Under the pieces are notes generated by a model. The model was not told the DNA's origin and did not search any database. It saw only the letters and a list, made by a program, of their open reading frames with translations. Shown piece after piece: positions 46,001-58,111 of a stretch of DNA of 64,000 nt. A program made the position numbers and the translations under genes. The stretch covers positions 238,501-302,500 of the forward strand of contig QUOL01000013.1 in the NCBI GenBank assembly GCA_009761415.1, given 5' to 3'. Position 1 is the first letter of the stretch, and each line of letters starts with the position of its first letter. This DNA is from Sarcomyxa edulis (Eukaryota; Basidiomycota; Agaricomycetes; Agaricales; Mycenaceae).

Positions 46001-46458
46001 AGCGGGGGTCGAATCATCATCTGGATGGGTTTTTGAGGCAGAAAGTATCTCAGGACGACAAAGAGAAAGAGAAAGGCGCAAAATTGCCGACTCCTACTCC
46101 TGCAGCGTCCACACCAAATTCAAAATCCCTAAAGGCAATGGTTGAATCCCAATCCAAACCCCTTCCAACCCTCCCTTCCTCCACCACCACATCAACCACA
46201 TCCGCCAATTCCGTATCAGAAACTGCCCACGTAATGATAACCACTTCCCTCCTCTCCCGCGGACTCGACTTCTCACCGTCGATCCGACACGTCTTCATCG
46301 TCGACGAACCGCGGAACATGATCGATTTCCTGCATCGCGCTGGGCGGTCGGGGAGGGCAGGGGAGAAGGGGAAGGTAGTTGTGTTTGGGAAGATGAAGGG
46401 GAGGGGGAGTGCGTCGGCGAAGGATGTTAGGAGGAGGGTTGGGGCTTTGGTCGCGTAG
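43086..46458 (+). CDS. MRH4: Mitochondrial DEAD-box RNA helicase, Mrh4-like
   Basis: ATP-dependent RNA helicase; yeast Mrh4 serves mitoribosome large-subunit assembly. Start at 43086: exon 1 reads MSSILLPSLHILRQSRPYLC then LFHTTSTLQGGG, a mitochondrial presequence with an HTTS-type cleavage region. Intron 43246-43314 joins in phase 1 to SSRTRLVKDLTPG. A long Arg/Glu/Asp-rich region (about 43520-44100) precedes the core. Motifs: TPTPIQGLAL (Q motif), ASETGSGKS (I), PTHELARQL (Ia), VGTPMKLLDM (Ib), VVDEADVLFDPDF (II, across intron 45208-45445), TTATIP (III), KVLIFCNKSS (IV), SRGLDF (V), HRAGRSGRAG (VI). A Gly-rich insert lies between Ia and Ib. Ends RRRVGALVA. Complete, about 990 residues, longer than yeast Mrh4. 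Confidence 0.85.
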
Positions 46459-46794
46459 TGCCGTTAACCAAAAACGAAGCACCGCTCAGTCTGATTTTCT
46501 TAGATCTATACGCACATCTATACTTATGTTATACAGTTCTGGAGTACTTGGTATCTATCACACTCACACTCGGAATAATTACGCATTTGATCAGTCTCGT
46601 CCTCTTGGAGCACACCTTCGATTCGAGTGGCATTTTTTCCATGCAGGTCCAGGTGCGGATGTCCATCAAGGATAGAAAAGAACCAGTTTCGATACATGCA
46701 TACATGGCTTACAGATGGTATATATTATACGGACGGACAACGCCTACAGCTCTATTCCGAGATTGACCTGTGCAAAAACAGATCAGAATCAAGA
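46459..46794. other. 3' space between convergent genes
   Basis: 336 bases, 3' ends of the helicase and aldehyde dehydrogenase genes. Nothing else recognised. Confidence 0.4.
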
Positions 46795-49176
46795 TCAAAA
46801 ACGGACGAGAAAGGGAATGAGATTTACGTGGACTGCTTTGACTTGCGTGTACCTGCAGAACAGACGACGGATGGGTTGAGATGAGATGAGTATAGTATGA
46901 TAGCGAGTGGCATGAACATAGGATACGTACGTAGCGATGGCGTATTCTCCCAGTTCTCGACCGATACCAGAGCTTTTGTATCTGTGTCCAATGAAATAAG
47001 CAAACCGCTGGAAATGTCGATGACAGTCAGGACGTACCCTCCGAAAGGAACAGCGTGATCGCTCAGGTTGTGGAAATTTATCTTGGGAACACAGTCTGAT
47101 CAGCCACAAGAAAAGAAAAGAGAGAGAACAACATGTTCGACGAACCCAAGCAGTACCAGCTTCGAGGGCATGAGCGACACGGAGAGCCCTTCCGATGTTC
47201 TCACTGAAGACTGAGCATGCCAAACCATATACGGTATCGTTAGCCTGTTCGATAACCTCTGCAAAGGCAAAATACTTCGTTGAGCATGTCATCATCCATC
47301 AAGAGGTATTGGGACCGATCAAGATCTGCGTGCTTACCAGCCTCGTCCTTGAACTTGATGATAGCGCCCACAGGACCAAAGATCTCCTCCTGTATAATCT
47401 TCATCCCAGGTTTCACATCGGTGAAGATCGTAGGCTGGATGAAAAATCCTTCGTCTCCGTGTCGTACACCACCAGTGTGGACTGTCGCGCCGTCTTTCTT
47501 TCCTGATTCGATGTATGCCATTACACGCTGTAGACATAGTTAGACATGTTCAAGAAAAGAAATCTGACCGCATGATACTAACGTCAAATTGGACTTTCGA
47601 AGCCTGTGGTCCGTGTTGGGTATTTGGGCCCATAGGATCTCCCGTAGCTGCTGCAAGTTCCTTCGCGACAGAGGAGAATGCTTCGAGGAATTTTGGATAG
47701 ATTCCTTCTTGGACGAAGATGCGAGAACCAGCGGTGCAAGCTTGACCTGTGCATCAGATATTAGCGAGTTTGTCATTCCACAATCAAAGGAGTTGAGTAT
47801 ACCCATGTTGTAGCTGCGACATTGGGAGTAGCGTTGTTTTCTTTGAGTTGGCTATCTCGACGGTCTTGGATAAGAGGCCACTCACAAGATACCAAAAGCG
47901 GCCCACTTGACGGCCTGCTCAATATTGGCATCATCAAAGATGATTGTCGGGGACTTTCCGCCTAGCTCAAGAGTCACCACTTTCAGGTTGGTACGAGACG
48001 AAGCCTCGAGGACTTTGCGCCCAACAACGGTAGATCCGGTGAATGCAACTTTATCAATACGAGGATGTTCGCTGATGGCTTGGCCGACTGTCTGGCCGAG
48101 ACTTCATATCAAGAATAACACCTGTCAGTCCAGTGTTATACATCGACAAGAGGGAGATGGAACATACCCGACGATGATGTTGACAACACCCGGTGGGAAG
48201 CCTGCTTCGTTGATCAAGGATGCGACCTTGAGCGCTGTCAAAGGAGTGATTTCAGACGGTTTTAGGACGATCGCATTTCCAGTGGCTAATGCTGGGCCGA
48301 TCTTCCACGAAAGCATTCCCACTGTACATTAGGTTTATAATTAGTCGATTCCCATTCTGAGCGGGAAGCTTGAACAAACGTACAGGGGAAGTTCCACGGA
48401 ATGATCTGTCCGCAAACACCGAAGGGTTCATGGCGAGTGTAAGCAAGTTTAGCCTCGTTCGTCTACATGGGATTTTGAGAGGTTTGAGTGATACAACGAG
48501 GGTTGAGCCACCAATTGCGTACCTCGATGGTTTTACCTTGGACCTTATCAGCCCAACCGGCATAATAACGGATGCACGCAATGCTAGAGTCGATGTCACC
48601 ATATCTAGCTTTCTCCCATACCTTACCTATGAAGACGAAGCATGAGCTTGCGTTTATGCAAAGAGAAACTGAACACTCACCAGTATCGAGGGACTCGAGG
48701 GCGGCAAACTCGTCAGCATTCTGTTCTATCAGATCGGCCAACTTGTTCAACAGTTTTCCTCGAGCTGATCCGGGTACTTTGAGGCCCCACGATGTCTTGT
48801 ACGCCTGTGATTGCTCTAAGTCAGAGAATTCAATGAATGTTTGTAGGACTTGCTTACCTTCCTGGCAGCATCGACAGCAATGTCGACATCCTTGGAGCTA
48901 CCGGCGGAGACTGACGTTATGACCTTGCCAGTTGCTGCTCACAGCGTCAAGTTGGGATGTACAAAGGTCGATGTCTAAACAAATTACCTGGGTTGATAAC
49001 ACTATAACACGATCGTAAATAAGTGCAAGCGACGTTTATACATATGAATGCACTCACTCGATGGTCTCTTTCTCGACGGGATCCACGAACGCCCCGCCGA
49101 TGAATAGACCGGTAGGGACGCTCACGGTCCCCTTGTACGCATGAGTATCAAATGTGTGAGTGAAAGTTCCAGGCAT
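46795..49176 (-). CDS. NAD(P)-dependent aldehyde dehydrogenase
   Basis: Oxidises aldehydes to acids. Start [16 protein letters not shown] at 49176, then [16 protein letters not shown]. Further exons: [129 protein letters not shown] (catalytic Glu), and across an intron [16 protein letters not shown] (catalytic Cys). Then [53 protein letters not shown] and [10 protein letters not shown]. The tail LIPFLVRF is a few residues different from the usual end. At least ten introns. No signal peptide, so likely cytosolic. Intact. Confidence 0.92.
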
Positions 49177-51150
49177 ATTGTGTTGTGAGGAGTTCAAAGG
49201 ACGAAGAGAGGGTGAGATTCCGAAGACTTGGAGGGTTCTCCTTTATACTGGTGATTGACCCACCCCCACAAGCTTGAGAATTCTGACTAAACCTACTTGC
49301 TGGGAACTCCGAATTCAAGACGTCCAATACAAAATTGATCAGCAGTCACCGGTCACCACTGAGGCACCACGCATATGAAAATGTGAGCATGCATGTAGTA
49401 GTTTTTACCGGGGATGGCGTTCTGACGACATGTGGCCCACTTTATCTCGAAGAGAAGCGATATCGATGGTGGCGTGAATGCAACAGGACTGATGAGATCT
49501 ATGAGAAAGTCGCAGTTCGACCCGGAAGTATTTGGGGAAGTATCTGGGGAAAGCATAGACGAGTTAAGGGAAGGTATGCTATTTTGAGACAATATACAGA
49601 AAAGACGTACCAATTTATTGATTGTTGGCTCATGGGGTTGTATTTTTGGCCGAAAATAGTCATACAGATGTGGATTTTGGTGCTTAGCTTCACCTGGGTC
49701 CCACAGCTCTTGCCAAGCGCGTAGAAACTCAAGCTGAAAGGCATAACTGTGAAGCTGAGATGTGGACGTCGCGGACTTGCAATTGGAAATCTCAGTCGAT
49801 CGAACGGAGTCTGAATCAAATTATTACGGTCGACTTACAGTCCTTTCCACTACTTGTCGACGTCGTGAACACTAGATTCAACGGCTGAAAGCTTGAACGA
49901 TGGCTAGCATTGTCAAGTTCGCATCATTGTCATTTTTAATTTTGACTTACGAGATGGGGAAAGGAGCGCTTGGTAAGAGATTCGAATTCAATTGTCCCGC
50001 AACTTTGATAACCCACCAGTAACCCACTATCATTGTTCGAAGCAACAATCCTATCAGAGGTCTTGGATAACAATAGAACATGTATCTCTTTCGTGTGGTA
50101 GCCATCTGTTGCTTCGAAGTTCTCGTTTCCAATGGGATGCGGTGGGGAGCAAGCGGAGAGACTGGGGATTGTACTCAAATCCGAGTCGGAATAGCCTCCC
50201 GAGACGTGGTGATGTGCTTCCCAAAAAAAGGTCCGGTGGGTTCTACACGCATCATCGCGTCTTCCGGATGGGATATACGTTATCTTTGCTTGTAGAGGGC
50301 CTCTGAACGATAAGGAGTCGTCCAATCTAACCTGAAGCTTCATAGTACTGGTCTTTCGCTAGGACTTAATCTTCCCCCGAACCTCAGCGGTGACGGCCTA
50401 TATCCACATCCAAAGTAGCGACACATACATCGATCAGTTTCTTGTGAGTCGACTGTAATCGATCTTCAAGTCCTTCAGTGCCAATTCTGACATGCAATTC
50501 TCTTCGATAGTCCGCACGGGTGCAGATCTGCTTCTTGATTTCCTGGAGAAATGCATAATGCATCGCGATGATTGGTACCAAGGAGTTCTGTTGCTCATCT
50601 TTGCGGGGGATGCTACCCGTCGCACCGCAGGGGCAGGGAAGCAGGCGTTTCTGTCAAATTCGGCCCATCCTACTGCCAGGCGAATTAGATATGCTTCATC
50701 CTGCATCCTGCATCAGACTACTGGGTGTCGACATCAGATGATCCAGGTACTCGAGTTCTGCGACCAGACACCCCGAAACCCCCGGGACTTACAGCTTACA
50801 CGCTTGCCATTTTCCTTGGACGTGTCTTATTTCTTCCCGTTCAAAACCTATGCTGTTGGGCCAAGTGCAAGGCGGGTAAACATTGGAGAGCTGAGTTCAT
50901 CACTGGCTTTAGCTTTAATGCTCGACATTCTCAGGGTATCTACGGTGGATCTAAACGCGAAGTAACATTCTAGGTACTCAAAAGCTAGATACTGTTACAG
51001 TGTACAGCTTTGGGACCCCAAAAAATGATCATCCTCGATCCTATATCATATGCATTACAGCGGGATAGAGCGTTAAGAAGAAATCACAATTTATACGTAT
51101 GTACTCTAGTTAAATCCATCGCCAACCCCGACGTATGTATATACGCACAT
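49177..51150. other. Two-kb space with no confident gene
   Basis: Overlapping frames of 60-157 codons occur on both strands (the longest plus-strand one at 50492-50965) but without splice continuity or known motifs. Possibly relics of a lost gene. A tRNA or repeat was looked for and not seen. Confidence 0.35.
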
Positions 51151-53202
51151 CTACGGTGCGGGTAGGCTGATAGTGGCAAGAGCTTCGTCCGCGCCGACCT
51201 CCTTGACGCTGACTTCCAAAGAGCCGTCGACTCCAACGATGAACGTCGCCTCGACGTTCGTCGTCCAGCCGTGTTTGCTCTTGACTGCTGATTTTGCTTC
51301 CGCCACGATGACACCAACAAGAGCGTCCTTCGTGGTAGTATGATGTTTGATCTCCTCTTCTTCCTCTTCCTCCTCTTCATCGTCGTCGTCTGCTGGAAGT
51401 GGGGCATGTTTGATCTTCTCGACTCTGATACCTTCAGTCGCCTCCCAGACCTCGAAAGCGAATTTTTTGGACTGTTCTGTGAGAGCCACTTCGAACGAAA
51501 CGATACGACGGGCGGGTAGTGGCGTTTCCTTGAAGATAGCTGGAACCCAAGTTCCACCTAGACCATCCTTGCTTTCCCCAGGGAACAACATACCCAGAGT
51601 CTTCGCAACGACTTTAGCCTGTGCCCATTTACTATCTCTATTGAAAGCATTGCTCAGCTCCTCGTCGTCCGCAGAGATCGAAGAGATCAAAGCAGCCTGT
51701 TGAGCGCAACCCCTGGCCAAGATCGTCGTAGGGTCCCCTACGCCACCGATGGTACCAGCCGAAAACGGCGTAGACAGCTTATCCTCGTCAAACCCAAGAG
51801 CCAACGCCAAATGCTCGTCCAACCCCGGCAAACAAGTCGTGCCGCCCACGTACACGATCTCGTCGACCTGATACGCGTCCAAACCAGCATCCGCGAGGAG
51901 CTTCTTCGTAGCCTCCGCAACGGCGGTGTAGACAGGCTTGGCAATCATATCGAACCGCATGCGATTGATGGACCCAGTGAAATCCATACCGTCTTTGAGA
52001 GACTCGACAGAACACGTTGCAGCACCAGGTGAGGCACTTAACGTGCGTTTCGTGTGCTCTAGGGCGAGTCGGAGTTTGGCGAGAGCGCGGCTGTTAGACG
52101 CGTGGTGTTTCTCGTGGTGGTCTCCGGCGGGAGGTGCGGTGGATAGAGGCGTTTTGGTCTTTTTGGTGAATTCTTTGGCGAAGAATTCGATCAATTTGTC
52201 GTCGATTTGGTCTGCACCGATGGAAGAGGAGGATGAGGAGGCAAGGACGGAAGCGAGGCCATCACGAATAGAGAGAAGGGATAGAGCGAGGGATGAGGAT
52301 CCGAGATCGATTATCAGCTGGGTTCGGTCGGCAGGGAGAGTGGAGGGTAAGGCGGTAGTGGTGGCTGCTACTGCACCTGCATCTTCGATCAACTGGAGGA
52401 CGTTTATTCCTGCCTCCTTTGCTGCAGCTTCGAGGGCAGCTTTTTGGGTCTCTGAAAACGAAGCTGGTATCGAGATTACCGCTCCTGTGATCTTTTTGCC
52501 GAGGAAATCGGAAGCCGATTGTAGGAGAGAAGCAAGGAACATGGATGTCACTTCCTGTGGGGTCAAAATACGGTGAGTAGATATGGGTTCGGAACGAGGG
52601 GTCGCGAGTGGGGTATGTGATGGTGTGCTGAGCGGTATTGGGGAAGGCGCAGCTTGGAGGACTTCGACCTTGTAGGCAGGCTCGTCAGGCTGCGAAGGAT
52701 GTTGAATTATGTGTGCAGAAGTCGTGGCAACGTTTTTAGGGATCTCAGAAAATCTACGTAGCTAGAGTTTAATCGTCCACAAAACAACCGAGTAGCTGAA
52801 GACGCACTTTTTCCCGAGAAGATCTCGGAACCCTACGATGGTATTCTGCGAGTTCTTGACGAGTTGATGTTTCGCTTGGTTACCAATATACTACAGCCTG
52901 AATGTCAATTCTGCACAACAGCTGCTCTGCAAGACTCTGCCGACTCACGATTTCTTCGCCGTGGAATGAGATAGCGCATGCGATTTGTCGCTCTCCATCT
53001 TCATTGGCGATACACTCTGCCAATCCTTCCTAAATGGAGTTTAACAAGAATTTACGCATCGATTATCGACTAATGAACGGACCTTTGTGAACACGGCAAT
53101 CGAAGCAAACGAGTTTCCAAAGTTGATGCCGACTACTGGGGGGATAGTTGAGACTTCTATGGGCGCATCTACGCTGCCATTTGGCACAGATTTTGGTGCC
53201 AT
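51151..53202 (-). CDS. SSZ1: Ribosome-associated complex Hsp70 Ssz1
   Basis: Atypical Hsp70 that with the J-protein zuotin forms the ribosome-associated complex assisting nascent chains. Start MAPKSVPNGSVDAPIEV at 53202, then PPVVGINFGNSFASIAVFTK, which replaces the usual GTTNS phosphate loop. Further exons: EGLAECIANEDGERQIACA, YIGNQAKHQLVKNSQNTI, GFRDLLGKK, then a linker rich in Ser/Pro/Thr (PSPIPLSTPSHTPLATPRSE). The main exon has ITGAVISIPASFSETQKAAL, VLQLIEDAGAVAATTTAL, LIIDLGSSSLALSL, VDEIVYVGGTTCLPGLDEHL and GCAQQAALISS. An acidic DDDDEEEEEEEEE run near 51350-51390 interrupts the short C-terminal domain. Ends ATISLPAP. Four introns. The short substrate domain fits Ssz1 and not a canonical Hsp70. 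Confidence 0.87.
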
Positions 53203-53379
53203 TTGTGTGAGAGGAATTTGGGAGGAAAACGGGTTTAAAGTGTTGGCGGCAAGTCGGTGAAAAAATTCGCGACAGGCCTGTTTGGTGCCATCCCTTAGAA
53301 TCAACTTGGTGGCAGTGCATCCTTGAATCTCGTTTGACGTCTCAGAATTTTATTACAAGATATAGATCTACATGGCGCG

Positions 53380-56300
53380 TTAAGCTCTTTCGAAAACATA
53401 TAGGTAGGCCAACTTCTTCAGTTCTTTCACACTTTCCTCGTCTGCCTTTACGACTTTCTCATCGTTGAACAGGACCCATCCATTTCCTACCCGTATGTGT
53501 GCGACGTAATGACCAGAATGAACTGACGGGCCTTTGTGCGAGATGAAAGCTTTTAGCTTGTACTTCGCCGGAAGTTCAGTCGATCCTGGAACAGCAACAG
53601 TAGATGCTGGCTGTGAGGGAGCAGGAGCGGCCTCTTCCCCGTTGTCATCTGGGTGGTTGAACAGCCAATCGATAGCACGTTCAGGATTTCCACCCTATAG
53701 ATAGTATTAGATGCTTGTAATATCAGAGTATCAGTCAACGTACAGTCTCACGAAGAGCTTTGCGAGCTTGGCCAGGCGTGAATCCCATATCGACTATCAT
53801 GCTGATCTGGTCTGCGGCAGGTTCTGGCCCAGAGCTTGCTTGGCCTGATGAAGAGACTAGCTGAATAGGATCGTCGATGTCTAGAGAAGTATGAGAATAA
53901 GTATGCATCTACACCACCGATATATGTAAAAGATCTACCTGGGTCTTCGCTATGCGCAAAGAGCCAATCCACAGCAGCTTCTGCATTACTGTTTCCCGTA
54001 GCCAATAAAGCTTTCTGACATCTGATCAATGGGAAGCCGAATGATTCCAACTGCGCTATGGCAGCTTCATCGAATTTTGGTAGGGTTGCAGCAGCAGCTA
54101 TATGAAAATACGCTGAGCAAGGCCAAATATAAGATGAAGTATGATACCGACCTTGACTATCGTTCGGTAATTCGTTCTCGTCTGGTTGGATTCCCCGCCC
54201 AAGATATCTGGCATCAAAATCCAGTTCGTCTGACGACGGCAATATCACTGGGATATCTAAGAGAATCAAACATCAGTGATGTCGAACAGTTCGAGAAAAG
54301 TCGAACTCACCCAATTTCGCGGGAACCCAGTTGACCAACTGGAACTTCTTGGCATGAATGACGAGCACTTCCGGAAACGACGCAAACTTCGCCTGCCTGC
54401 ACGAAGTTAGCTCAAACCGTCACCTTCACATCCGGACGTTGGCTCACTTGATGGCAAAGACAGATTGTTGACATGAAGGACAAGCATAGTCCAATGCTTC
54501 GTTCGCAAGCAACGAATCGAGGCACTGTCTTAACTGTACCTCCTCATACAAAACCTTTCCGTCCGCGTCCTTTCCTTTTTCGACGGCTGGGACAGCGACA
54601 CTGACAACATCCATAGTATCCACACGATACCTCACCTTCTTGCACGTTCCACACTGCAATTTCTGTTCCATGCCATATGAGAATATCTGGGTGGGGTCTG
54701 AAGAGGAATTCCATGTCCAGTCAGCCTACACGATAGGCTTGTATGACTTGCGCTGGTACTCACCTTGATCGGTCGAATCACCACCAGACCGTTTATGAGC
54801 GTCTCTTCTCAAGACCGTGATCAGGTGAGTGAAAAACTCCTCCGAATCCTGCTGTTTCATTGTCGAGAATTCTTCGTGTCCTTTCCCAATCAAAGCCTTG
54901 AACCCCGTGGGTTTGATGCCTTCCTGGAAGACAGGCGTAGGAGAATTGGATATGGGCGCAGTCTCATTGTAATGCGCAGGACGCGAATATCGTCCACTCA
55001 GAAGTCCATCCCCGATCTTACGCATCTGGCATTCAATACAGTCTGCTGGGAATTGTTCGGGGCAGGACTCAGAGTGCTGGGTGCTTGACAGATACCGGGC
55101 TTGGAAGGCAGGAAGAGAAAATAGTGTCTGAAGGACAGAAGCCATGTAACAGCTGCAAGACCGTTAATAGATAGATTAGATCAGAGAAAAGGGAGGGCTT
55201 GCCTGTTTCCCAAATTGGAGAGCCCGGTCAGACCAGGCCCAAATACCGGTTCCAACGCCTTCCCATCTTCTCCAGTGAGTGAAAAGTCGAATTTCAAGTT
55301 GTGTTCGATTTGCTATATGGGTAGTGAGCAGTGACGATCACGTTCCTAGGATGGTAAGAACTCACTAATTCAGTCATGCTCTTCTCCGTCTTCTTTTGCG
55401 TCTGCACGTTGATTCCGAACGTCGAAAGATGCGTTGCAAGATCTGGGTCGAGTTTGCTGTCATTGCAGATATAGCAATATATGTCTAACAACAGGTAAGT
55501 CGATCAGCAGACGATCATATACAACAACAGGCAACACACCTGCTCCGCCCTCAGGCGTAATGGTTCCCAATTTAACACTAACCCCATGCCCAGTCGTTTC
55601 ATAATGCAGCAACCCATGCCCATTCCCTCCAATCCCACCAAACTGAGCTCGTCCACACCCAAGGGATCCACAAGTGAGACAGAGCCATAGATTTTCAGTG
55701 AGCGCGCAGGACGAACAGTGCGCGTGGCCAGACGCTGCGATTGCCAGTTCACCCTGACCTTGCGACTGATGAAGTGTGAAGGTATGTTCGCAAGGAAGTA
55801 ATTCTTCCTCCCATGCTTTAACTTCTGATTTACGAGCGGAAGACATGGACTGCATTACTCCTTCGATGAGAGCGGTGGCCTTGGGATGACTAGACGGTAT
55901 CTCGGCTCCAGAGATTGGATCACACTTCCAGCATTTGATAGTGGTTAGGTGGTCGTACTTGTCTTCCTCTGTCTGGTCTTCGACGATGGCTAATTTCGTC
56001 ATCTTCGCAGGTGGCTCGGAGTCATTTTCACTCTACAAATCGTCGCGTTAGATGTGCGTGTGACCCTAGAGTTCGAGATACTGACGCGTTGGGATGACGG
56101 TTTGGGCTTCCTTTTGATATTCAGAGTGAACGTGTGTCCAGATTTCTTGACGTGGGTACGGGCATGGTGTCTCTCATTGTCGAGACATCCTCCATTGAAG
56201 CAGGAGAGACAAACATCGATCCCTAAAGATGTGTCCTGCAGGATTTGGCATCCACAATTAGGATACGAGTAGTATCGTAGAGACAGGACGCACCTGATTA

Positions 56301-56532
56301 TCAAAACATTGCGTACACTCTTCCCTGTGCACAGACTGAGACTATTATGCACACAAATCAGTAAGGCGAAACATAGGTCCCAGAAGCTGCACGGCTGAGG
56401 CGGCGCTTGTCGATCTTCGCGATGGCCAGTGGCTAGTGGAGCTTCCTGAGACAATTCAGAGTACTTGAATGGACACACCAGTCTAGGAGGCTGAAGACGA
56501 GTCAGATCTTCGAGATGAATGCAGCCAGACAT
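53380..56532 (-). CDS. UBP14: Ubiquitin carboxyl-terminal hydrolase Ubp14/USP5
   Basis: Deubiquitinase that breaks down free polyubiquitin chains. Start MSGCIHLEDLTRL at 56532. Two zinc-finger regions: DVCLSCFNGGCLDNERHHARTHV-type sequence, then the ZnF-UBP with LWLCLTCGSLGCGRAQFGG, GNGHGLLHYETTGHGVSV and IYCYICNDSKLD. The peptidase Cys box is GLSNLGNSCYMASVLQTLF, followed by QQDSEEFFTHLI, a CGTCKK/CPSCQQ zinc ribbon and VLVIHAKKFQLVNWVPAKL. Two UBA domains (IAQLESFGFPLIRCQKALLATG and SMIVDMGFTPGQARKALRETG) precede the His box HSGHYVAHIRVGNGWVLFND. Ends AYLYVFERA. Ten or more introns. All catalytic parts present. Confidence 0.92.
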
Positions 56533-57064
56533 GACCGCTCTCGTAGTCACTATTGCGTTGTATTGTCTGTGAGGGCTAAGTAAAAGTTGGCTTTCAGGAG
56601 AAGATCGCGTAGATTCACTCACCTGTTGAGAGCTCAAGAAGTCTGGTTCTTGGTTATCCTGTTCAGAATGGACTAGTAAGTACTGGTGATAGTGGCTGAT
56701 CAACGTTGGGTACCGTGAACTTAGCAAAAATACGCGTACGTCCGTGTCTAACTTGTGAAATTCAATTTCTTTGGGTTGTCTTCCACCACCACAAACTCAA
56801 TTCCAAAGTCTTTGCAATTGCACTTCGTTTCGCATCTATCTGGGTGGTGATATAAACTCGGCACACTCGTATAAAATCATTCGAAAGGCAGATAGATATG
56901 CTGGTCAATTGTGAGTCGTGACTATGCTTACGATTCTCGAACGACTGACTTCAACGCGCAAGACGCTGGGTGTTTTCTTATCCTTGCGCCGAGGAAACGC
57001 ACTTAATGGACGAAGCCAGGTTTTCCCGATATCCTTGGGAAAACCAGGCGGAACGTACAAGTTT
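56533..57064. other. Intergenic, nothing recognised
   Basis: Promoter region of UBP14. No coding signal seen. Confidence 0.35.
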
Positions 57065-58111
57065 TTATCGCGATGCTACACGCAGCGAAAGGTTCGTTGT
57101 ATCTCTGACTACGCATGAAACTAGTAGACTGATTGATTGATCATCCAAACAGACCACAGTGTCATCACTAGCCACCGCTGGACTCGAAGAACATATGTCA
57201 ACGGACAAGAACCTACATGGACCGATTCTCAATAAGCGGGAATCGTACCTTTTCAACCCCTCGACCCGCAGAAGCTCAGCCGGTCAGACTTCATGGATAT
57301 TTCTAGGATAAAAGCGTATCCGTGTCTACCCCAGAAACTTGCCACCATCATCCGTTTTATTTTGTCATCCCGAACAAAATACAGATCCCCTTCCCTCCCA
57401 ATACGCATGGTTTCCTTTACTATCATTCTCCCCCTGACGCCCCTCTTGCTGGTCAAATCAGGTTTCGTGTTGTTGAAGACGGGGATCCATCCAAGTTTGC
57501 GCAAGGATCCGACTTGACCCTTCCCGGGTGGATTTCCATAGCATCGTCATGTTACTTCGCTGGGCTCGAGGTCTACATACCTACAAAAGCATATGCACCC
57601 AGTTGCTGAGCGAGAAACTAGTAACTCGGTCGATACTGAACAAGTGCAAGGAGAACACGGGCGCCAGATACCCGAGGCCGCAAAACAAACATCCCGTCGT
57701 TCATTCTGTTGGCCAACCTTTTTCTCTATATTTCAACGTAAGGAAAATTTTGTGTGTCACTAGGAAACAAAAGATGGGTTTCGTTATGCTGCCTGCCTAA
57801 CCTATTCATCGATCGCCGCCAGTCGAAATATGTACATGTGTTGCCGTATCGAGGTAAAAATCCACCTATCGGTTCCCACGTCTATGCATGCATACTCACA
57901 TTTTCTTGATGTCTCATATTTTCAGGTTAGCAGTCTTGCATGCTTCGAGCACTCGACATTGCCTGGCCTGAACATTCTAGCAAATCCACACTCGTTTTAC
58001 GTATACTCAAGATTATCGATCCAGTACTGTAGAATGCATCATTCCAATACTATGATGGCTATATTCCGAAGCCAGTCGAAGGGTCCTTGGTGCGCCGCCC
58101 TGGTGGCCTAA
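57065..58111 (+). pseudogene. Frameshifted second copy of the 163-1112 gene
   Basis: Blocks in order match the first gene but in different frames. LDPQKLSRSDFMDIS (about 57260-57306) is in one, PFPPNTHGFLYYHSPPD and APLAGQIRFRVVEDGDP (57383-57480) in another, LSEKLVTRSILNK (about 57600-57645) and VHSVGQPFSLYF in a third. Then after an intron-like gap SSLACFEHS, and at the end LRILKIIDPV, where a TAG follows directly, after which YDGYIPKPVEGSL resumes. At least two frameshifts and one stop are needed, so it is most likely inactive. Intron positions correspond to those of the open copy. Confidence 0.7.

Noticed and set aside
47700..47830. Aldehyde dehydrogenase seeming to lack its catalytic Cys context
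   Set aside because: The odd NATPNVAAT reading is an unspliced junction; splicing gives [12 protein letters not shown] with the Cys.
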